Assembly: GCF_014648815.1 (NCBI RefSeq)
Contig: NZ_BMRV01000016.1
Coordinates: 62,001 to 126,000, forward strand
Source of the DNA: Streptomyces flaveolus
GTDB taxonomy: Bacteria; Actinomycetota; Actinomycetes; Streptomycetales; Streptomycetaceae
DNA length: 64,000 nt
Direction of reading: 5' to 3'
Part shown: piece by piece, positions 59,038-64,000 of the stretch
Position numbering within the stretch: position 1 is the stretch's first letter
Layout of the letters: each line of letters opens with the position of its first letter
Program-made: the position numbers and the translations under genes
The notes under the pieces: generated by a model
Database searches by the model: none
What the model was told of the DNA's origin: nothing
The model's input: the letters and a program-made list of their open reading frames with translations, nothing else

Positions 59038-59619
59038 TCACCCCGTGGGCACGGCCGCGGTGGGCACGGCGGTCGCCATACCGGGGCAGTCGTCGCTGGA
59101 CCGGCCGGCCAGCCGCCCGCCCGGCTGCTCCACGGTCACCTGCGCGCTGCCCAGTTCCGGGTCCTGGAGCAGTCGGGCACCGGCCACCGTGCAGGCCAGC
59201 TGGTCGACGGCCGTGCCGCTCAGTCCGGCGGCGGCCGGCGGGAGTTCGACGGTGACCGTCGCGCCGTCGGTCCGTATGGTGGGCGCGACGCCGGTCGGCG
59301 GCAGTTCGGTGGTCAGTCCCCGCTCCCGTTCCGCGGTGTCCGGGCCCTTGAACAGCATCAGTACCGTGCTGCCGAGTTCCGCCCCGCCGGGCAGCGTGCG
59401 GGAGACGGGGACCAGGGAACCGTCGGAGAGGAAGTACAGCGGGACCGTGGCGGCCGGCAGGGCCCGGGGCTTCTCCGGTGCCCGGGTGGCGCCAGGCGGT
59501 TGGAGGACGCCGGTGGCGGGTTCGCCGGCCTCGACCACGCCGGTCGCGGGGATGTCGCAGGCGGACAGGGCGAGGCCCGCCGTCAGCAGCAGGGCCGGCA
59601 GCGCGCGCCGGACGTTCAT
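59038..59619 (-). CDS. GerMN-domain lipoprotein of a two-component operon
   Basis: A 193-residue lipoprotein with lipobox LALSAC at about 16-21 and a GerMN domain (VPLYFLSDGSLVPVSRTLPGG, VLMLFKGPDTAERERGLTTELP, ATVTVELPPAAAGLSGTAVDQLACTVAGARLLQ). Its start overlaps the sensor-kinase stop (ATGA). Order response regulator, kinase, GerMN lipoprotein parallels MtrA-MtrB-LpqB, although LpqB is longer with a beta-propeller. It probably modulates the kinase at the membrane outer face. Confidence 0.85.
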   Translation of the reverse strand: MNVRRALPALLLTAGLALSACDIPATGVVEAGEPATGVLQPPGATRAPEKPRALPAATVPLYFLSDGSLVPVSRTLPGGAELGSTVLMLFKGPDTAERERGLTTELPPTGVAPTIRTDGATVTVELPPAAAGLSGTAVDQLACTVAGARLLQDPELGSAQVTVEQPGGRLAGRSSDDCPGMATAVPTAAVPTG

Positions 59620-61127
59620 GCGCGGTCCTCCTTCGCCGGGCTTCTCGTTCCGTCCGCCGCGCCGTCCTGGCGCAGGGGGAGGACGACCGTGAAGACGGCG
59701 CCGCCGTCCGGATGGTTGGCCGCCCGGACGGTGCCGCCGTGCAGGCGGACGTTCTCGGTGGTGATGGCCAGTCCGAGCCCGCTGCCCTCGCTGCGGACCC
59801 GGGCGGAGTCCGATTTGTAGAAGCGGTCGAAGACGTGCGGCAGGACGCTGTCGGGGATGCCGTCCCCGCTGTCGCGGACCTCGACGACCGCCTGTCCGCC
59901 CGCTTCGGGGTCGTGACGTGCGTAGAGGCGCAGGTGCACGGGGGGACGGCCGTGGCGGAGGGCGTTCGCGACGAGGTTGGCGACGACGACGTCGAGGCGG
60001 CGCGGGTCGACGCGGCCGCGCAGTGTGCCGGGTTCCGGCAGGCCGGTCTCCACCGTGTCCGTCCAGCCGCGCGTGGCGAGGGTGCGCCGGACGGACTCGG
60101 CGAGGTCGATGTCGTCCAGGTGGAGGTCGGCCGCGCCGGCGTCGAACCGGGAGATCTCCATGAGGTCGTTCACCAGACCGGCCAGTTTGGTGGTCTCCTC
60201 GCTGATGAGGCGTACGGCCGTCGCGGTGTCGTCGTCCAGCCCGGCGGCGTCCTCGTCCAGCACGTCGGTGACCGCCGTCATCGCCGCGAGCGGGGTGCGC
60301 AGCTCGTGCGAGACGTCGGCGGCGAAGCGCCGGGCACCGGCCTCCATGCGCCGCAGTTCCGCGACCGACCCCTCCAGCGCCTCGGCGGTCTCGTTGAAGG
60401 TGCGGGAGAGATCGGCCAGTTCGTCGGTGCCCTGCACGGCGAGCCGGGTGTCGAGCCGGCCCTCGGCGATGCTGCGGGTCGCCCGGCGCAGTTCCCGGAC
60501 CGGCCGCAGCACCCCGCGCGCGGCCAGCAGGGCGAGGACGACGGCCAGGGCGAGGGCGGGCACGGTGGCGCGTTCGATGGCGGTGACCAGGGCGTCGACG
60601 TATCCCTGTTCCTCGTTCTGGGGCACGGTGAGGTAGACCTCGAGCCCGGACGCGGGCTCGGAGACGGGGTACGGGCCGGCGAAGGTGACGGGCATGCCGA
60701 CGACGAGGGAGGAGCGGCCGTCCCTCGTCACCCGCTGGAAGACCGTGGCACGGCGCGAGCGCACCGACTCGCGCATTCCCGGGGACAGCTCGCCGAACGC
60801 GTCACCGGGGGTGGACGTGGCGCTCAGCTCCCGGTAGGCGGCCAGCACCCGCCAGTTCTGGGACCGTCCGCCGCGGGCCACGTCGGCGGCGAACGACTCC
60901 AGGTCGGTCCGGTCGGGCGGGAACCGGTAGTTGGGCACCAGGGCGTTGACCCGGTCGCGGAAGTCCTCGATCACCGTGTCCTGGCTCTGCTGGAGGATGC
61001 CGGTCCGTGCCTCGCGGAAGGTCAGCGCGCCGGTGGTCACCGTGGCCGCGGCGGCGACGAAGGCGAAGGCCACCACCAGCCGCAGGCGGAGTCCGCCCAG
61101 CGCGCGCAGCAGCTTCACCGCTCTCAT
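59616..61127 (-). CDS. Sensor histidine kinase
   Basis: A 503-residue membrane kinase. Helix 1 (about 12-35) and helix 2 (about 188-207) flank an extracytoplasmic sensor of about 150 residues. Then come a HAMP domain (RPVRELRRATRSIAEGRLDTRL), the phospho-acceptor H274 (VSHELRTPLAAM), N box NLVANALRHG, DSGDGIP and GSGLGLAITTENVRLHGG. It phosphorylates the regulator encoded just upstream. Start and stop codons overlap both neighbours by ATGA, so the three genes form one operon. Confidence 0.93.
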   Translation of the reverse strand: MRAVKLLRALGGLRLRLVVAFAFVAAAATVTTGALTFREARTGILQQSQDTVIEDFRDRVNALVPNYRFPPDRTDLESFAADVARGGRSQNWRVLAAYRELSATSTPGDAFGELSPGMRESVRSRRATVFQRVTRDGRSSLVVGMPVTFAGPYPVSEPASGLEVYLTVPQNEEQGYVDALVTAIERATVPALALAVVLALLAARGVLRPVRELRRATRSIAEGRLDTRLAVQGTDELADLSRTFNETAEALEGSVAELRRMEAGARRFAADVSHELRTPLAAMTAVTDVLDEDAAGLDDDTATAVRLISEETTKLAGLVNDLMEISRFDAGAADLHLDDIDLAESVRRTLATRGWTDTVETGLPEPGTLRGRVDPRRLDVVVANLVANALRHGRPPVHLRLYARHDPEAGGQAVVEVRDSGDGIPDSVLPHVFDRFYKSDSARVRSEGSGLGLAITTENVRLHGGTVRAANHPDGGAVFTVVLPLRQDGAADGTRSPAKEDRA

Positions 61128-61813
61128 CGGGGCCCGAAGCGGTAGCCGAAACCGCGCACGGTGTGGATGTGGTGCGGCTGGTCCGCGGGCTCGCCGATCT
61201 TGGACCTGAGGCGCTTGACGCAGGCGTCCACGAGCCGCGCGTCCCCGTGGTAGTTGTGCTCCCACACGGCTTCCAGGAGCTGCTGCCGGCTGAACACCTG
61301 GCCGGGCGAGGCGGACAGGGTGAGCAGCAGCCGCAGCTCGGACGGTGCGAGGGCGACGGGCCGCCCCTGGTGGGTGACGGTGAGTCCGGCGCGGTCGATG
61401 GTCAGGTCACCGTGCTGCTCGGTTCGCGGGCCGCCGTGGTCCTCCGACGGGCCGCCCGCGCGGCGCAGCACCGCCCGGATGCGTGCGTCCAGGACGCGGG
61501 CGCGGACGGGCTTGACCACGTAGTCGTCGGCTCCGGCCTCCAGTCCGACGACGACGTCGGCGTCGTCACCGCGGGCGGTGGCCATGATGATGGGCACCTG
61601 GTGGTGGTCGCGGATGCGGCGGCACACCTCCAGTCCGGACATGCCGGGCAGCATCAGGTCGAGGACGACGGCGTCGGGCCGGAACGTGCGCAGTTCCCGC
61701 AGTCCGTCCTCGCCGGTCGCGGCGGCAGCGACCTCGTGCCCCTGGCGGCGCAGGGCGAGGCGGACGCCCTCCCGGACGGCGCGGTCGTCTTCGATGATCA
61801 GGACCCGTGGCAT
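61124..61813 (-). CDS. OmpR/PhoB-family response regulator
   Basis: A 229-residue regulator. The receiver domain (1-115) has D9/D10, phospho-site D52 (VVLDLMLPG), and KP near 101. The winged-helix DNA-binding domain (about 135-229) ends RLRSKIGEPADQPHHIHTVRGFGYRF. It is the first gene of the regulator-kinase-lipoprotein operon and resembles MtrA or CseB-type regulators. Targets are unknown; the adjacent divergent DUF3152 gene is a candidate. Confidence 0.93.
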   Translation of the reverse strand: MPRVLIIEDDRAVREGVRLALRRQGHEVAAAATGEDGLRELRTFRPDAVVLDLMLPGMSGLEVCRRIRDHHQVPIIMATARGDDADVVVGLEAGADDYVVKPVRARVLDARIRAVLRRAGGPSEDHGGPRTEQHGDLTIDRAGLTVTHQGRPVALAPSELRLLLTLSASPGQVFSRQQLLEAVWEHNYHGDARLVDACVKRLRSKIGEPADQPHHIHTVRGFGYRFGPR

Positions 61814-61927
61814 GGGTCTCAGTATGCGTCGGGGCGAACGGGTGTTCGCGCACGGGTGGGCGGCTGTTACAGGACGGTCCACAAGCGGTCCACCGGCGAT
61901 CACACGGCCGGGGCACGCTGCGTGATC

Positions 61928-62821
61928 ATGAACGCGCACCGATCGACGCCCTCACCGTCCGCCGACAGGGCCCGCCGGAGCGGGAGACGTGTCCGCCGCG
62001 GGCGGGGCCGGAAGGCGCCGGTCCTCTGGGCGGGACTGACGGCGGCCGTCGTGCTGCTCGCCGCAGGGCTGGCCGTGAAGGGGAGCACCTCCGCCTCCGG
62101 ACGTCCCGCCGGCGCGGCCGGTCCGGTCACGACGGTGGAGCCTCGGCCGTCCGCCGGTGCCTCCTCGCCGGCCGGGCGGCCCGCGCCGGACAGGGCGGCC
62201 GAGGCGGAGGACCAGGAGGTTCAGCCGGACGGTTCGGCGAGCCCCGTCTCGATCCCGTCCTCGGGGCCGGGGACGTTCACCACCGCCGGGGGCGGCGGCG
62301 ACCGGGCCGGCGGGAGCGGGCGCACGCTGACCTACGTCGTCCAGGTCGAGGACGGCATCGGGGTGTCGGCGGGGGACGTCGCCACCGAGGTCGAGCGGAT
62401 CCTCGCCGACGACCGGGGCTGGACGGCCGACGGCGAGGTGGGGTTCCGCCGCGTGTCCGGCGGCGCGTCCGACTTCCGGGTGCGGCTCGCCACGGCGGGA
62501 ACGGTGGACGACGTATGCGGCCGGTACGGCCTGGACACCGGCGGCGAGGTCAACTGCAACGTCGGCCAGGACGTCATGGTCAACCTCAAGCGGTGGCTGC
62601 TGGCCACGCGGTACTACGCGGACGACGTGACGTCGTACCGGGCGCTCATCGTCAACCACGAGGTCGGGCACTTCCTGGGCCACGGCCACGAGGGGTGTCC
62701 CGGCCCGGGGCGGCCCGCCCCGGTGATGATGCAGCAGATCAAGGGACTGCACGGCTGCACCACCAACGTCTGGCCCTACGACGGCGACGGGAGGCCGATC
62801 ACCGGACCCGCCGTCTCCTGA
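61928..62821 (+). CDS. DUF3152 metzincin-like secreted or membrane-anchored protein
   Basis: A 297-residue DUF3152 protein. A basic N-terminus and one membrane helix (VLWAGLTAAVVLLAAGLAV, about 32-50) anchor it, followed by a Pro/Ser/Ala linker. The extracytoplasmic domain has HExxHxxGxxH at 244-254 (HEVGHFLGHGH) and a following PVMMQQ that could be the Met-turn, so a zinc protease is likely. Cysteines (CGRYGLD.., EGCPG, HGCTT) may form disulfides. Family function is unknown. It is divergent from the response regulator operon. Confidence 0.86.
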   Translation: MNAHRSTPSPSADRARRSGRRVRRGRGRKAPVLWAGLTAAVVLLAAGLAVKGSTSASGRPAGAAGPVTTVEPRPSAGASSPAGRPAPDRAAEAEDQEVQPDGSASPVSIPSSGPGTFTTAGGGGDRAGGSGRTLTYVVQVEDGIGVSAGDVATEVERILADDRGWTADGEVGFRRVSGGASDFRVRLATAGTVDDVCGRYGLDTGGEVNCNVGQDVMVNLKRWLLATRYYADDVTSYRALIVNHEVGHFLGHGHEGCPGPGRPAPVMMQQIKGLHGCTTNVWPYDGDGRPITGPAVS

Positions 62822-62925
62822 CACGTCCCCGCGGCCCGGGAGCCACCGTCGGCCGTCTCGGGCGCGCGCGCCGCGGGCACCCGTGCCAGGCTCGGGAGGG
62901 CACCGAGGGGCGTGGAGGTACGGGC

Positions 62926-63891
62926 ATGACCGAGGAGAGCGCCGCCCGGACCGGCGGCCGTGCGCAGCACGCCCACCGGCTCTCCGGGCCGGAGCCGGAC
63001 GTGGCGGCCGCGGCCGGTCATCCCGATCCCCCGCCCCGCGTCGGTTTCTTCACCGACACCTCCGTGTGCATCGGCTGCAAGGCCTGCGAGGTGGCCTGCA
63101 AGGAGTGGAACGCCGTGCCGGCGGACGGTCTGCTGCTCACCGGCATGTCCTACGACAACACGCAGGGGCTCGGCGCCGACGCCTGGCGGCACGTCGCCTT
63201 CATCGAGCAGCGGGTGCCGTTCGGCGGCCGGGAGCCGGATGTCGGTCACGAGGACGTGGACGTCTTCGCCGCCGCCCGGGGCCTGGGCGCCCCGCCCTCC
63301 TCCCCCGGCCCGGACGGGCGTACCGAGCTGCGCTGGCTCATGGCCTCCGACGTGTGCAAGCACTGCACCCACGCCGCATGCCTGGACGTGTGCCCCACCG
63401 GGTCCCTGTTCCGCACCGAGTTCGGCACGGTGGTCGTGCAGGAGGACATCTGCAACGGCTGCGGCTACTGCGTGCCCGCCTGCCCCTACGGCGTCATCGA
63501 CCAGCGGGAGGGCGACGGACGCGCCTGGAAGTGCACGCTGTGCTACGACCGGCTCGGCGTCGGCATGGAACCGGCCTGCGCGAAGGCGTGCCCGACCGAC
63601 TCGATCCAGTTCGGCCCGCTCGACGAACTGCGCGAGCGGGCGGCCGCCAGGGTCGCGCGGCTGCACGCGGCCGGGGTGAGCGACGCGCGCCTGTACGGGG
63701 AGAGCCCGGACGACGGTGTGGGCGGCGACGGCGCCTTCTTCCTGCTGCTGGACGAGCCGGAGGTGTACGGGCTGCCGCCCGACCCGGTGGTGACCACCCG
63801 CGACCTGCCCTCGATGTGGCGGCACGCGGCGGTGGCCGCCGCGTCGCTGGCCGCGCTGGCCGTCGCCGGATTCGCCAGGAGGCCCCGATGA
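62926..63891 (+). CDS. Formate dehydrogenase-type iron-sulfur beta subunit
   Basis: A 321-residue ferredoxin-like subunit with four [4Fe-4S] motifs: CIGCKACEVACKEW, CKHCTHAACLDVCPTG, CNGCGYCVPACPYG and CTLCYDRLGVGMEPACAKACPTD. A C-terminal membrane helix (AAVAAASLAALAVAGF) would tether it. It carries electrons between a molybdo-enzyme alpha subunit and a membrane quinol partner, as in FdnH or NrfC. GGAGG is before the ATG. Its stop overlaps the next gene start (ATGA). No alpha subunit is visible in the window. Confidence 0.93.
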   Translation: MTEESAARTGGRAQHAHRLSGPEPDVAAAAGHPDPPPRVGFFTDTSVCIGCKACEVACKEWNAVPADGLLLTGMSYDNTQGLGADAWRHVAFIEQRVPFGGREPDVGHEDVDVFAAARGLGAPPSSPGPDGRTELRWLMASDVCKHCTHAACLDVCPTGSLFRTEFGTVVVQEDICNGCGYCVPACPYGVIDQREGDGRAWKCTLCYDRLGVGMEPACAKACPTDSIQFGPLDELRERAAARVARLHAAGVSDARLYGESPDDGVGGDGAFFLLLDEPEVYGLPPDPVVTTRDLPSMWRHAAVAAASLAALAVAGFARRPR

Positions 63892-64000
63892 CCGGTTCGG
63901 ACGTCACCCGCGACGGAGTCCAGGGCGCGCGGCCCGGACGGGACGCCCCGACGGGAGCGCACGCCGGGCGCCGCCGCCGTCGCCGTGGGCGCGGTGAGCA
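63888..64000 (+). CDS. Start of an NrfD-like membrane subunit (truncated by window end)
   Basis: The ATG at 63888 overlaps the beta-subunit stop codon (ATGA). The readable part is MTGSDVTRDGVQGARPGRD followed by a basic stretch, the usual disordered N-terminus of Streptomyces NrfD/polysulfide-reductase-like proteins. The identification rests on position after an FdhB/NrfC-like gene. It continues beyond the window. Confidence 0.55.
   Translation, partial: MTGSDVTRDGVQGARPGRDAPTGAHAGRRRRRRGRGE

Overview
The window is high-GC actinobacterial DNA with strong G/C bias at third codon positions, frequent GTG and some TTG starts, and tightly packed genes. An SsgA-like sporulation protein, a chaplin with a sortase signal, a streptophobe membrane protein, DUF397, an NsdA/NsdB-type regulator and DasR-type chitinase control sites all point to Streptomyces. 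Several genes occur in the order I remember for S. coelicolor around SCO7292 down to about SCO7228 (ssgC, clpP3-clpP4-popR-sigL, chiF, chpB, nsdB). That synteny is from memory and was not searched.

Layout. 0-9 kb: a threonine/serine dehydratase-like enzyme, a membrane pseudokinase, an F420-type LLM oxidoreductase, ssgC, and small stress or housekeeping genes (DUF6328, aldo/keto reductase, SRPBCC, RNase HI, two VOC proteins). 9-16 kb: the clpP3-clpP4 protease operon with a PopR box in front and popR behind, then a SigB-family sigma factor facing an RsbW-like ATPase, two PRC-barrel genes and a streptophobe protein. 16-30 kb: small enzymes and their regulators (two aldo/keto reductases, one paired with a LysR gene), adenosine deaminase, a GH19 chitinase with tandem DasR-type sites, an SPW-repeat protein, a TetR remnant, a chaplin, a secreted tripeptidase-like hydrolase and a bacterial eRF1-like protein. 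30-43 kb: a Gfo/Idh/MocA dehydrogenase, a PAS protein with a dead phosphatase domain, nsdB, an APH-like kinase, a secreted amidase, a universal stress protein, DUF397, SMI1 and an acyl-CoA ligase. 43-53 kb: a penicillin/lactone acylase, a secreted serine hydrolase with GAAAG operators, a FAD oxidoreductase and a kinase-TPR protein. 53-64 kb: copper-binding and ChaB-like proteins, a standalone cytochrome b convergent with a ctaD-ctaF pair, a CoA-transferase, a response regulator-sensor kinase-GerMN lipoprotein operon, a metzincin-like DUF3152 protein and the start of a formate-dehydrogenase-type operon.

The strongest theme not explained by single genes is a set of six exact matches to the SigB-family promoter pattern (GNNT, 14-16 nt, GGGTAC/T), each just upstream of a gene: ssgC, an SRPBCC gene, the sigma factor, its putative antagonist, a DUF2795 gene and a DUF6479 gene. 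This suggests a local, autoregulated stress/development regulon. A second theme is loss of catalytic residues: the pseudokinase, the PAS-pseudophosphatase, a ClpP4 subunit without its catalytic histidine, and an aldo/keto reductase without its usual histidine.

I saw no tRNA, rRNA, CRISPR array, insertion sequence or prophage. Opposite-strand reading frames here are often long because of GC bias; they were discarded when a recognisable protein lay in another frame.
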